Shown here: in pieces, positions 17,523 through 34,579 of the stretch
How positions within the stretch are numbered: position 1 is the stretch's first letter
Layout of the letters: every line of letters begins with the position of its first letter
Origin: Croceicoccus marinus
GTDB lineage: Bacteria; Pseudomonadota; Alphaproteobacteria; Sphingomonadales; Sphingomonadaceae
Assembly (NCBI RefSeq): GCF_001661675.2
Contig: NZ_CP019602.1
Location: 2,443,501 to 2,507,500, forward strand
Reading direction: 5' to 3'
DNA length: 64,000 nt
Made by a program: the position numbers and the translations under genes
Notes under the pieces: model-generated
The model's input: only the letters and a program-made list of their open reading frames with translations
Told to the model about the DNA's origin: nothing
Databases searched by the model: none

Positions 17523-17670
17523 ACGAAATCAGATGGCGGCGGGGCACAAAGCCGCGCCGTGTGAGTTAATTCTCGGTTTAGATGGCCCTGCTACCGCATC
17601 AGGCGCTCCGCAATGGCGGGCGATTGCGGGGCGGGAACGGCCCCTGCCGGGTCGTATCAGGTGAGGTGGA

Positions 17671-18972
17671 ATGGTAATTACGGGTCTGGCGGCAGCGATC
17701 GCCATGGGCGGCGCTGGCGTATCTGACGATGCGGGCTTTGCACGCAGATTGCACGAAGGCGGAACGTCCCGCGCGGCCGTGGCGATGGCAACTCCATTGC
17801 CCGCCGAACTGGTGCAGGCGCTGGAGCGCAAGCGCTTCGACATGCAGCCGCGGCTGGCGCTGGTGCAGGACATTCCCGATCCCGGCCCCGCGCCGGTGCC
17901 GGGCCAGCCCGAAACCCCGCCCGCGACGACGGAAGACCAGGACGTGCCTCCTCCCGCCGATGGCGGCGAGATCATCGTGCAGGGCGAAGTCGGCGCGCCA
18001 AGGGGCGATCCCGCCGAACGTGTCAATGCGCTCAGCTATGAGGTAGTCGACGCCGTCGACGAGGCGGTCGTCGAACCCATTGCCACGGCCTATGGCAGCT
18101 CGATCCCCGAACCGATCCGCGACGGGGTGGACAATTTCCTGTCCAACCTGGGCGAACCGGTCAGCGCGCTGCACTATCTTCTCCAGCTGAAGCCCGGCAG
18201 GGCACTGCAGACGCTGGGACGCTTTGCGATCAACACCACGATCGGCATCGGCGGCTTGTTCGACGTCGCGGCGAAGGAGCCGTTCTATCTGGAGCACCAG
18301 CCCAACGGCCTTGCCAATACGCTGGGCTATTACGGCGTGGGTCCCGGACCTTACCTGTATCTGCCGCTGATCGGGTCGACCACGGTGCGCGATCTGATCG
18401 GGCGCACGGTCGACCTGGCCGTTCTGCCGACGGTGATCGGAAAGCCGCTCAACAGCCCCTATTATGTCATCCCGGCGGGCACGCTCAATTCGCTGAACGA
18501 CCGCATCGACAAGGACGCGCAGATCGCCTCGGTGCGCGAAAAATGCGGCGATCCCTATGCGGCCGAACGCGACCTGTATCTTATCCAGCGCGAGGCGGAA
18601 ATCGAGGCGCTGAAGGGCAATGCCAACCCCGACCTGGGCGAAATCGGCGAGCGGCTGCAGTTCAATTGCGACATCGAGATCAGCGATACGCCCAGCGGCG
18701 TGACCCAGCAGACCGACTTTGTGCGTGAAAGCACCACGCTGATCGACGGCTCGTCCGGTTCGAAGGCCGCTGCCGAGGGTGAGTTCGATGCCGCGTCCGA
18801 ACCGCAGCAGTCCGCACCCGATGCCGCGCCGGTGGATCCCCAGCCCTCCTACGAACCTGCGCCCTCCTACGAACCTGCGCCTGCCGCCGAGCCGGCGCCG
18901 CAGCCCGCGCCTGCACCGCAGCCGGTTTTGCAGTCGCGCCCGGTGGTGCAGCCCCTGCCCTCCGACGCCTAG
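17671..18972 (+). CDS. MlaA (VacJ)-family protein with long proline-rich tail, no lipobox
   Basis: A 433-residue protein with a central MlaA domain (about residues 110-320). It includes ALSYEVVDAVDEAVVEPIAT, VDNFLSNLGEPVSALHYLLQ, GRFAINTTIGIGGLFDVA and NTLGYYGVGPGPYLYLPLIG. MlaA is the outer-membrane component that removes misplaced phospholipids for retrograde transport by MlaFEDB. Oddities: MlaA is normally a lipoprotein, but there is no cysteine near the N-terminus, and an in-frame TGA 9 bp upstream of the ATG rules out a longer form. The N-terminus MVITGLAAAIAMGGAGVSDD could be a weak signal or anchor. The tail (from about 350) is rich in proline, alanine and glutamine and contains PSYEPAPSYEPAP from an 18-bp direct repeat near 18843-18880. 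Confidence 0.85.
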   Translation: MVITGLAAAIAMGGAGVSDDAGFARRLHEGGTSRAAVAMATPLPAELVQALERKRFDMQPRLALVQDIPDPGPAPVPGQPETPPATTEDQDVPPPADGGEIIVQGEVGAPRGDPAERVNALSYEVVDAVDEAVVEPIATAYGSSIPEPIRDGVDNFLSNLGEPVSALHYLLQLKPGRALQTLGRFAINTTIGIGGLFDVAAKEPFYLEHQPNGLANTLGYYGVGPGPYLYLPLIGSTTVRDLIGRTVDLAVLPTVIGKPLNSPYYVIPAGTLNSLNDRIDKDAQIASVREKCGDPYAAERDLYLIQREAEIEALKGNANPDLGEIGERLQFNCDIEISDTPSGVTQQTDFVRESTTLIDGSSGSKAAAEGEFDAASEPQQSAPDAAPVDPQPSYEPAPSYEPAPAAEPAPQPAPAPQPVLQSRPVVQPLPSDA

Positions 18973-18992
18973 TTTCCCGAATTAAGTCCGCG

Positions 18993-20345
18993 TCAGGCGG
19001 CGGGCCGCGATCCGGCGGCCCGCAGCCTTTGCGCTGCGCGGTCACGCCCTATCAGCGGCAGCAGGGCGTTCATGTCCGGCCCGTGATCGATGCCGGTCAG
19101 CGCCAGCCGCAGCGGCAGGAACAGCGCCTTGCCCTTGCGGCCGGTCGCCTGTTTCAGCGCTTCGGTCAGCGCCTTCCACGTGCCGCTCTCGTCGCTCCAG
19201 TCCATAGCCTCGGCCGCGTCGGCTGACGCGCCGACGAATGCGGCATCCTCATCCGACAGTTCGGGGCATTCGACCGGACCGGTCACGACCTGCCACCATT
19301 CGCGCGCATCGCTCACCCGCTCCAGGTTCGGGCGGATCGTCAGCCACGCCTTCTCATCCATGCCTTCGGGCAGGCGGGGCGCGGCGTCGGCATGGTCCAT
19401 CGCATGCACCAGCTGCGCGTTGAGCCGCAGCAATTCCGCCTCGTCGAAGCGGGCGGGCGCGCGGCCGAAGGTGGACAGGTCAAAGCCGTCGGTCAGCGCC
19501 GTCATGTCTTGCTTCGCTTCCACCGGCTGCGAAGTGCCGATCCGAGCCAGCAGCGAATTGATCGCCATCGGCTCAAGCCCCTGCTCGCGGAAATCGGCCA
19601 CGCCCGTGGAACCGAGACGCTTCGACAGTTTCCCTTCCCCGCCGACCAGCAGCGCCTCATGCGCGAAGCGCGGGGGCGGCGCATTAAGTGCGGTAAACAT
19701 CTGTATTTGCACGGCAGTATTGGACACGTGATCCTCGCCGCGCAGAACGTCGGTGATGCCCATGTCGATATCGTCGATGCAGCTGGGCAGCATGTAGAGC
19801 CACGACCCGTCGGCGCGCCGCACAACCGGATCGGACATGGCCGATGCGTCGAAATGCTGCGGCCCGCGTATGCCGTCATCCCAGGCTATCGCCTCGCCGT
19901 GGTCCAGCCGGAAGCGCCAATGCGGCGCCTTGCCCTCTGCAGCAAAATGCGCGTGATCCTGGTCGGTCAGGTCCAGCGCGGCGCGGTCGTAGATCGGCGG
20001 CAGCTTGCGCCCCAGCAGGATCTTGCGCTTCAGATCCAGTTCCTGCGCCGTCTCATAGGCACGATAGACGCGACCCGCAGCCCTCAGCCGTTCGAACGCC
20101 TGCTCGTACAGCGCCAGCCTTGCCGATTGCCGCTCCTCGCCGTCCGGGGTCAGGCCAAGCCAGTCCAGATCGGCGCGGATCGCCTCGACAAAGTCCTCCC
20201 GCGACCGTTCGGCATCGGTGTCGTCGATGCGCAGCATGAAACGCCCGCCCGCCTTGCGCGCCAGCAGCGCATTATGCAGCGCGGTGCGGATATTGCCGAC
20301 GTGAAGCTGCCCGGTGGGCGACGGAGCGAAGCGGGTGACGATCAT
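18993..20345 (-). CDS. gltX: glutamyl-tRNA synthetase
   Basis: A 450-residue class I aminoacyl-tRNA synthetase that charges tRNA-Glu, and in many alphaproteobacteria also tRNA-Gln before amidation. It has the HIGH-type motif PSPTGQLHVGNIRTALHNAL at the N-terminus, the KMSKS-type motif GKLSKRLGS, and MLRIDDTDAERSREDF between. Start ATG 20345 gives MIVTRFAPSPTG. Alphaproteobacteria often carry two gltX copies and this window shows only one, so tRNA specificity is not settled. It is convergent with the MlaA-like gene, 20 bp apart. Confidence 0.95.
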   Translation of the reverse strand: MIVTRFAPSPTGQLHVGNIRTALHNALLARKAGGRFMLRIDDTDAERSREDFVEAIRADLDWLGLTPDGEERQSARLALYEQAFERLRAAGRVYRAYETAQELDLKRKILLGRKLPPIYDRAALDLTDQDHAHFAAEGKAPHWRFRLDHGEAIAWDDGIRGPQHFDASAMSDPVVRRADGSWLYMLPSCIDDIDMGITDVLRGEDHVSNTAVQIQMFTALNAPPPRFAHEALLVGGEGKLSKRLGSTGVADFREQGLEPMAINSLLARIGTSQPVEAKQDMTALTDGFDLSTFGRAPARFDEAELLRLNAQLVHAMDHADAAPRLPEGMDEKAWLTIRPNLERVSDAREWWQVVTGPVECPELSDEDAAFVGASADAAEAMDWSDESGTWKALTEALKQATGRKGKALFLPLRLALTGIDHGPDMNALLPLIGRDRAAQRLRAAGSRPAA

Positions 20346-20386
20346 GCGCTGCCCTATAGGCGCTTTCGCGGGCGATGAAACCGCCT

Positions 20387-20911
20387 CTACTGCGAGAAAA
20401 GCGTCACCGAACGGCCACCGCCCGACAGTTCGATGCCGTTCTGCGGCGTGCGCACGGCCGTATCGGCGGCATCCAGTGCCTGCATCGCCCGGTCGACGGC
20501 AGGCGGCACGCCGATCGTGCACAGCGCCGGCGGAGGGCGCGGCAGACCCTTCTGCGCCTCGGGCGGCGGGGGCGGTTCCAGCGTGATGCGGTCCCCCTCG
20601 ATACGGTAGAGACGTACCAGCCCGGCGCATTGCGGCTCCCACCAGATCCTCTGGTCGGTGGCGGACAGGGCGATGCCGTAACTCTCGTCAAGCGGCTCGC
20701 CGTCGATCCCGGCCACGCGCCATTCGCCGGCCAGAGTGTCGACCGGCCCCGTTTCCACAACGGGCGCGGGGTCGGCAACGGGCGCAGGCGAGTCGGGCGC
20801 GGGCGAGTCGGGCCCGGCGACATCCTGCCGCCCGGCCGCATCGCGCGGTTCCGGCGCGTCGCCGCCGCATGCCGCCAGCGCAAGCGCCAGCAAGAGAGCA
20901 AGCCGCCGCAT
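20387..20911 (-). CDS. small lipoprotein with a META/HslJ-like domain
   Basis: A 174-residue protein. The N-terminus MRRLALLLALALAACGGD is a lipoprotein signal with lipobox LAAC. A proline/aspartate-rich linker contains repeated DSPAP. Then comes a domain beginning TLAGEWRVAGIDGEPLDES with QRIWWEPQCAGLVRLYRIEG, similar to META/HslJ domains. Family function is unknown, sometimes linked to heat or antibiotic tolerance. Its ATG overlaps the nadE stop codon by 1 bp (TGATG), so it is translationally coupled to nadE. Confidence 0.75.
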   Translation of the reverse strand: MRRLALLLALALAACGGDAPEPRDAAGRQDVAGPDSPAPDSPAPVADPAPVVETGPVDTLAGEWRVAGIDGEPLDESYGIALSATDQRIWWEPQCAGLVRLYRIEGDRITLEPPPPPEAQKGLPRPPPALCTIGVPPAVDRAMQALDAADTAVRTPQNGIELSGGGRSVTLFSQ

Positions 20912-22578
20912 CAGCCCGACCGGAAACTGTGGGTGATGGGATAGCGCCGGTCGCGCCCGAAATTGCGCGCTCCCAGCTTCACGCCGGGCGCGGCCTGCCG
21001 CCGCTTGTATTCGGCCAGGTGCAGCAGCCGTTCGATGCGCTGGACCACCTCCCGATCGAACCCTTCCACGACAAGCTGGTCCACGCTCTTCTCGTGCTCC
21101 ACCAGCCCGTGCAATATGCCGTCGAGCAGATCGTAGTCGGGCAGCGAATCGGAATCCTTCTGGTCGGGCCGCAACTCCGCGCTGGGCGGCTTGGCGATGA
21201 TATTGGCCGGGATCACCTCGCCCTTCGGGACCTTGCCGATCTTGGGGCGGGCGCGATTGCGCCATCTAGCCAGTTCGAACACCGTCGTTTTATAGGCGTC
21301 CTTCAGCGGATTGTACCCGCCCGCCATGTCGCCATAGATGGTCGCATAGCCGACGCTCATCTCGCTCTTGTTGCCGGTGGTGACCAGCATGTGGCCGAAC
21401 TTGTTCGACAGCGCCATCAGCGTGACGCCGCGGATGCGGGACTGGATGTTCTCCTCGGTCAGGTCGACGTCGCGGTCGGCGAAATCGCCCGCCAGCATGT
21501 CGTCGAAACCGGTCACGGCGGGCTGGATCGGGATGGTCGACAGGCGGCAGCCCAGCGCCTTGGCGCAGGCCTCGGCATCGTCGAGGCTGTCCTGGCTGGT
21601 AAAGCGGCTTGGCAGCATCACGCACCACACCCGGTCCGCGCCCAGCGCATCGACCGCGACCGCGGCGCATAGCGCGCTGTCGATCCCGCCCGACAGGCCC
21701 AGCAGCACGCCCGGAAAGCCGTTGTGGTCGACATAATCGCGCAGCGCCGTGACCATCGCGCAATAGATGTCTTCCGGATGGTCGGCCAGCCGGTGCAGCG
21801 CGCCCGGCACGCAGGACCAGCCATCGCGGCCCCTCACCCAGCGGGTCGAAATTTCCACCTCTTCCCAGTCGGGCAATTGCGCGGCCAGCGTGCCGTCGCC
21901 GTTGATGACGAAGCTGGCACCGTCGAACGCCAGCTCGTCCTGTCCGCCGACGCGGTTCAGATAGGCGAGCGGAACGCCGGTATCGATCGCGCGGCGCTTG
22001 GCGACGCCGTCGATGCGCAGCACGTCCTTGTCGATCTCGTACGGGCTGCCGTTGATGCAGATGAAGATCTGCGCGCCCATGTCGGCCAGGTGGCGGCACA
22101 CGTCGGGGTGCCAGATATCCTCGCAGATCGGCAGGCCCAGCATCGCGCCGCGGAACAGCACCGGGTCGGGCAGGTCGCCGGGGGTGAACAGGCGCTGCTC
22201 GTCGAACGTGCCGTAATTGGGCAGCTCGTGCTTGAAGCGCGTGGCGGTGATGCGCCCGCCGTCCAGCAGCGCGACGCCATTGTGCAGCGCCCCGTCGCGC
22301 ACGAACACGCTGCCGACCAGCATGCCGGGCCCGTCCTCGTCCGTCGCACTGGCCAACCGGTCGAGTTCGGCGGCGGCGCGTTCGATCAGCGCGGGTTTCA
22401 GCACCAGATCCTCGGGCGGATAGCCGATCAGGTGCATTTCGGGAAAGACGATCAGGTCCGCGCCCGCCGCCCTGGCTCGCTGGCGTGCGGCCAGCATGGC
22501 ATCGGCATTCCCGGCGAGATCGCCGACACGCTGGTTATGTTGGGCGAAAGTGATCGTGAGCGTATCGGCCATGTCCAT
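20911..22578 (-). CDS. nadE: glutamine-dependent NAD+ synthetase
   Basis: A 555-residue enzyme that amidates nicotinic acid adenine dinucleotide to NAD+ using glutamine. The N-terminal nitrilase-type glutaminase domain has the catalytic triad E47 (FPEMHLIGYP), K117 (RFKHELPNYG) and C152 (LPICEDIW). The C-terminal synthetase domain has the ATP pyrophosphatase loop LGLSGGIDSAL (around 297) and the TTGNKSEMSVGYATIYGD block. The start at 22578 (MDMADTL) or 22572 (MADTL) cannot be separated. It is upstream of the coupled lipoprotein gene. Confidence 0.96.
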   Translation of the reverse strand: MDMADTLTITFAQHNQRVGDLAGNADAMLAARQRARAAGADLIVFPEMHLIGYPPEDLVLKPALIERAAAELDRLASATDEDGPGMLVGSVFVRDGALHNGVALLDGGRITATRFKHELPNYGTFDEQRLFTPGDLPDPVLFRGAMLGLPICEDIWHPDVCRHLADMGAQIFICINGSPYEIDKDVLRIDGVAKRRAIDTGVPLAYLNRVGGQDELAFDGASFVINGDGTLAAQLPDWEEVEISTRWVRGRDGWSCVPGALHRLADHPEDIYCAMVTALRDYVDHNGFPGVLLGLSGGIDSALCAAVAVDALGADRVWCVMLPSRFTSQDSLDDAEACAKALGCRLSTIPIQPAVTGFDDMLAGDFADRDVDLTEENIQSRIRGVTLMALSNKFGHMLVTTGNKSEMSVGYATIYGDMAGGYNPLKDAYKTTVFELARWRNRARPKIGKVPKGEVIPANIIAKPPSAELRPDQKDSDSLPDYDLLDGILHGLVEHEKSVDQLVVEGFDREVVQRIERLLHLAEYKRRQAAPGVKLGARNFGRDRRYPITHSFRSG

Positions 22579-22655
22579 CGTCTAGGAAGCGGGCGCGGAA
22601 CCGACAACTGCAAATGCGCGCGATTTCCCCCGCCGCGATTCGCTCGGCGCTCTCG

Positions 22656-22731
22656 TCACGCTGCGCCTGGCCCTGTCACGCTGCGCCAGCGTTCTCGTCA
22701 CGCTGCGCTCGGCCTTATTGTCACGCTGCGC
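22656..22731. repeat. four direct copies of TCACGCTGCGC
   Basis: Copies at 22656, 22676, 22698 and 22721, spaced 20-23 bp. The last copy includes the stop codon of the GGDEF-EAL gene, so the 3' end of that gene (minus strand GCGCAGCGTGA) seems to have been copied into the spacer. The repeats lie in the 142-bp space between nadE and that gene. No CRISPR-like regularity in unit length or spacer is seen. Confidence 0.8.
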
Positions 22732-25069
22732 TCGGCAGGTGCCGGATCGCGCTGCGCCAATGCTCGCGCTCGCCGTCGAGCGGGCGGCCATCGCTGAGTT
22801 CCTCGATATTGAAGGGGTACGAGATGTAATAGCCCTGCACCTCGGTGCAGCCCGCCTGCCGCAGCCAGTCGAGCTGTTCCTTGCGTTCCACCCCCTCGGC
22901 CACCGTGTCCATGCCCAGCGTGCCCGCCAGCGAGGTGACGGCGCGGATGATCGCCTGGCAATCCTCGCGCTGTTCGAGGTCGGCGACGAAGCATTTGTCG
23001 ATCTTGATCTTGTCGAACGGAAAGCTGCGCAGATAATTGAGCGAGGAATAGCCCGTCCCGAAATCGTCGAGCGAGATCCGCACACCCAGTTCGCGCAGCT
23101 TGTGCAGCAACGCGACATTGGCCTCGGATTCCTGCATCAGCACGTTTTCGGTGATCTCCAGCTCGATCCGGCCGGGATCGATGCCCGTATGCGCGATCGC
23201 GGTGACCAGCTGCGACATCAGCCGCGGGCTGCGCAGCTGGATGGGCGACAGGTTGATCGCCACGCGCAGCCCCTCGCGCCAGGTGGCGGCCTGCATGATC
23301 GCGTTGCGCAGGATCCATTCGCCCAGCGGCACGATCAGGCCGGTATCCTCGGCGATGGGGATGAACTCGCCCGGCATCACGACGCCCAGCGTCGGGTGAT
23401 CCCAGCGCACCAACGCCTCGAACCCGGCGACCTCGCCGCTGTCGATCTTGACCAGCGGCTGGAAATGCAGCGCGAACTGCCCTTCCCTGATCGCGGAGCG
23501 CAGGTCGGATTCCAGCGCAGCGCGCTCGCGCTCGCGGTCCTCCATCCACGGTTCGAAGCGCGCGAAACAGCCGCGCCCGCGCGCCTTGGCGGCATAGAGC
23601 GCCAGATCCGCCTGCCGCAGCAGATCGTCAGAATTGCCGCCGGTGCCGCTGAAGAACGCGACCCCCACGCTGGTCGAGATATTGAGCTTCTGCCCCTCTA
23701 TCCGGAAGGGTTCGCAAATCGCCTCGACGATGCGTTCGGCCACCGCCAGCGCTTCCTCGGTATCGCGGAACCGGGTCAGCAGCACGGCGAATTCATCCCC
23801 GCCCAGCCGCGAGACGAGGTCGTGGCCCTTGACCTTGCTGGTGATGCGGCGCGCCGCCTCGGTCAGCAGCAGGTCGCCGCAGCTGTGGCCAAGCGTGTCG
23901 TTGATCGTCTTGAAATGGTCGAGGTCGAGATAGAGCAGCGCGCACTTGTCGCTCCGCCGCTGGCGTGCGAGCTGCCCGGCCAGCGTTTCGCCGAACAGGA
24001 AGCGATTGGCCAGACCCGTCAGCCCGTCGTGATGCGCCATATAGGCGACCCGCTGTTCGGTGCGGCGCGCGGCGGTAACGTCGCGGGCGACGCCGCGGAT
24101 CGTGCCGTCCTCGCGCGGGGAGGCCGACAGCATCCACCAGCGCCCGCCGATCGACTCGTCCGCCGTGTCGGCCAGCTCGATCGTCAGGTCGCGGAACGGT
24201 TCGCGGCGCAGCAGACGGTGCGAAAGATGCTCGCGCGCGGGGCCGGGCCTGAACAGGCTGACAAGTTCCTTGCCCTCGATCTCGGGCGGGGGCAGCGCGG
24301 CCGCTTCGCCGAACCGGTCGCATACGCCGACCAGGCAGCCCGCGTGGTCGACGCGCCACAGCCAGTCCGCGCTCTGCGCCTCGTAATCGTGGAGCAGCAG
24401 CTGGATCGTCTCCGCGCTTTCGTGAACCTCGAACTCGGCATGGAAGCGCGCTTCATAGACGGCGGCATCGGCGCGGAAGCAGTACAGCACCACCGCGGCA
24501 TAAAGCGTCATGATCGGGATATTGACGAAATCGCTGACCGGCCCGCTGAGCGCCGTCGCCATGACGCCGCCCGCGACAAAGGCCACCGTCAGCGAGATGC
24601 CGACCCGCGGCATCGAGCGCAACGTGATGGCGGAGGTCGTGAGCATGCCGATCAGCAGGATGCACACCGTCACCCGCGCCGGGTAGTCCAGCAGCGACCC
24701 GATCAGCGACAGGCAGCCCGCCCAGCACAGCGCATCGCCATAGGCGAGCCATTCGGCCATCTGCGCCTGGCGGCTGATATAGCCGAAATCGATGGTCAGC
24801 GCGTCGATCCGCCTTGCCTGCCAGATGCGGGCCCCGCTGACGGCGCCGACGATCACCAGCCAGGCGGCGGACAACATGTGCCAGGCCGCCAGCGCGCCGC
24901 GCGGAGCCAGGTTCCACACGATCATCGCCGATAGCGCGCTAAGCATCACCGCAACGGGCGCGCGGCGGGCGTAATCGGCCAGCCGCCGGGCCAGCAGCAA
25001 TTCGTCGCGGCTTAGAACCGCCGCCTGCCTTGTGCGCATTGCCCCCGCCTTCCGCCCCGAATTCGTCAA
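22721..25069 (-). CDS. membrane GGDEF-EAL c-di-GMP signalling protein
   Basis: A 782-residue protein. The N-terminal region (about 35-205) has several membrane helices. A PAS-like sensor follows (about 245-345). The GGDEF domain has RLGGDEFAVL (residues 421-430) and an intact GGDEF. The EAL domain has EAL at 551-553, followed by NLSPIQLRSPRL, LEITENVLM, DDFGTGYSSL and VAEGVER. Both active-site motifs are intact, so it may make, break or switch c-di-GMP. The balance cannot be read from sequence. It is presumably located in the inner membrane. The stop codon sits in a direct repeat (22656-22731). Confidence 0.92.
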   Translation of the reverse strand: MTNSGRKAGAMRTRQAAVLSRDELLLARRLADYARRAPVAVMLSALSAMIVWNLAPRGALAAWHMLSAAWLVIVGAVSGARIWQARRIDALTIDFGYISRQAQMAEWLAYGDALCWAGCLSLIGSLLDYPARVTVCILLIGMLTTSAITLRSMPRVGISLTVAFVAGGVMATALSGPVSDFVNIPIMTLYAAVVLYCFRADAAVYEARFHAEFEVHESAETIQLLLHDYEAQSADWLWRVDHAGCLVGVCDRFGEAAALPPPEIEGKELVSLFRPGPAREHLSHRLLRREPFRDLTIELADTADESIGGRWWMLSASPREDGTIRGVARDVTAARRTEQRVAYMAHHDGLTGLANRFLFGETLAGQLARQRRSDKCALLYLDLDHFKTINDTLGHSCGDLLLTEAARRITSKVKGHDLVSRLGGDEFAVLLTRFRDTEEALAVAERIVEAICEPFRIEGQKLNISTSVGVAFFSGTGGNSDDLLRQADLALYAAKARGRGCFARFEPWMEDRERERAALESDLRSAIREGQFALHFQPLVKIDSGEVAGFEALVRWDHPTLGVVMPGEFIPIAEDTGLIVPLGEWILRNAIMQAATWREGLRVAINLSPIQLRSPRLMSQLVTAIAHTGIDPGRIELEITENVLMQESEANVALLHKLRELGVRISLDDFGTGYSSLNYLRSFPFDKIKIDKCFVADLEQREDCQAIIRAVTSLAGTLGMDTVAEGVERKEQLDWLRQAGCTEVQGYYISYPFNIEELSDGRPLDGEREHWRSAIRHLPSAA

Positions 25070-25157
25070 CCCGGTGGCTAGAGGACAGAAGTTAATATCC
25101 GCGTAAAACAGTACCCTGTACTTTTATTCTTTCGTCCGAACCCGGCGGGCAAGGAAA

Positions 25158-25202
25158 AGCCCCGGCAAAAGCGCAGCCGTGGGCCGCGCCTTCACCGGGG
25201 CT
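25158..25202 (-). terminator. intrinsic terminator of rpoBC
   Basis: On the minus strand, AGCCCCGG pairs with CCGGGGCT across a 29-nt loop that can itself pair (GCGCGGCCCACGGCTGCGC). TTTT follows. It lies about 40 bp downstream of the rpoC stop. Confidence 0.75.
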
Positions 25203-25241
25203 GATCCTGTCGCCAGGGCAGGCCCGCCGGTCGTTCAGCGA

Positions 25242-29606
<4,365 letters not shown>

Positions 29607-29679
29607 TTTTCAAATCCCTATGAGGGGAAAACTTCTGGTGGCGGGTAGACGGGCCGCCCGGGGGAGCGGCCCTGTCCCT

Positions 29680-33870
<4,191 letters not shown>

Positions 33871-34138
33871 AAGAGAGGGAGCCTCTTTCGCCGTTAGAAT
33901 TCGTCTCGGGTCCGGGCGGGTGCGCGCCGAATCGCCAATGCGATTCGCCGCGGCATGACCGTCCATGAATTTCGTGCACGAGGATATGTGTCGCAAACGA
34001 CGAAAGGCCGCCTGGCGCACGATGTCCCGCCCCAATCGGCGAGTCGTGGCCTGCAGCCGCCGCGTCGTTTGCTGATGCCCCGCTTCCTTCCCGGGTGACC
34101 TTACGCGCAAAGGTCGCCTTGCTCGAAGCTGTCGGACG
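33871..34138 (-). other. long 5' leader of rpoB
   Basis: About 268 bp between the predicted transcript start and the rpoB start codon. It holds no recognisable gene or known riboswitch. It could be a regulatory leader or simply the remnant of the rearranged rplL-rpoB spacer. Confidence 0.4.
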
Positions 34139-34144
34139 AACCGG

Positions 34145-34173
34145 CATATAGGAGCCCGCCCCCGCCCTGTCAA
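34145..34173 (-). promoter_or_regulatory. sigma70-type promoter of rpoBC
   Basis: On the minus strand TTGACA (34173-34168), a 17-bp spacer and TATATG (34150-34145) form a near-consensus housekeeping promoter. The predicted transcript start is near 34138, which leaves a leader of about 268 nt before the rpoB ATG. Confidence 0.75.
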
Positions 34174-34313
34174 AGGGTGCGCAAAAAGGGGGTCCGGGAA
34201 AAGTGGGTCAGCGAGAACGGGGTCAGCGAGAAGGCGATTCGCCCCGCGGCGCCCGCGACGATCCCAAGGCCAGCGCGCGGCGCCGACGGCTTTTCGCAAA
34301 ACAATCAGCGCCT

Positions 34314-34386
34314 TATCGTTTTTCGATATTTATCGATTGACGATATGCGGCAGCGCATTTATTGAATAGCGATATAGACCATATCG
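34314..34386. promoter_or_regulatory. promoter and TATCG-N5-CGATA operator cluster of the DUF2975 module
   Basis: Two identical inverted-repeat sites, TATCG-N5-CGATA, at 34314-34328 and 34331-34345, 17 bp apart. A divergent pair CGATA-N7-TATCG lies at 34370-34386. The second site covers the -35 element of a candidate promoter, TTGACG (34337-34342), 17 bp, TATTGA (34360-34365). The arrangement suits autoregulation by the XRE protein encoded at the end of this small operon. Binding is inferred. Confidence 0.6.
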
Positions 34387-34397
34387 GAGAACGTGAA

Positions 34398-34538
34398 ATG
34401 ACCCGCTACACCACCCAAGGTTTCGCCGCCCTCGCCGCCCTGCTGCTTGCCGCTGGGCTATGGGCGCCCACCGTCGCCCCCGTCACCGGCAGCACCGCCG
34501 TCGCGGCAGCCGTCATGACCGCCCCGGTCGTGGCCTGA
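34398..34538 (+). CDS. small exported or membrane peptide, 46 aa
   Basis: An ATG with a good ribosome-binding site (CGGAGAACGTGAA) opens a 46-codon frame. It begins MTRYTTQGFAALAALLLAAG and then runs through APTVAPVTGSTAVAAAVMTA. It is nearly all hydrophobic or small residues and looks like a signal peptide with a very short mature part. No family is recognised. It lies directly after the operator cluster and 41 bp before the DUF2975 gene, so it appears to be the first gene of that operon. Confidence 0.55.
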   Translation: MTRYTTQGFAALAALLLAAGLWAPTVAPVTGSTAVAAAVMTAPVVA

Positions 34539-34579
34539 TCCGGACGACGAACCGCACACATCATAGGGAGCAACCCGCC

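Noticed and set aside
14302..17547. 1081-residue ORF opposite glnD
   Set aside because: Antisense of glnD with the codon pattern of a reversed frame. The real gene shows intact motifs on the plus strand.
22656..22731. Possible CRISPR array
   Set aside because: Repeat units are only 11 bp and spacers about 10 bp, and no Cas genes are present.
34177..34365. 62-residue ORF in the rpoB upstream region
   Set aside because: It begins in the rpoB promoter, covers the XRE operators and has a small tandem repeat (GTCAGCGAGAA twice). No ribosome-binding site or conservation signal is seen.
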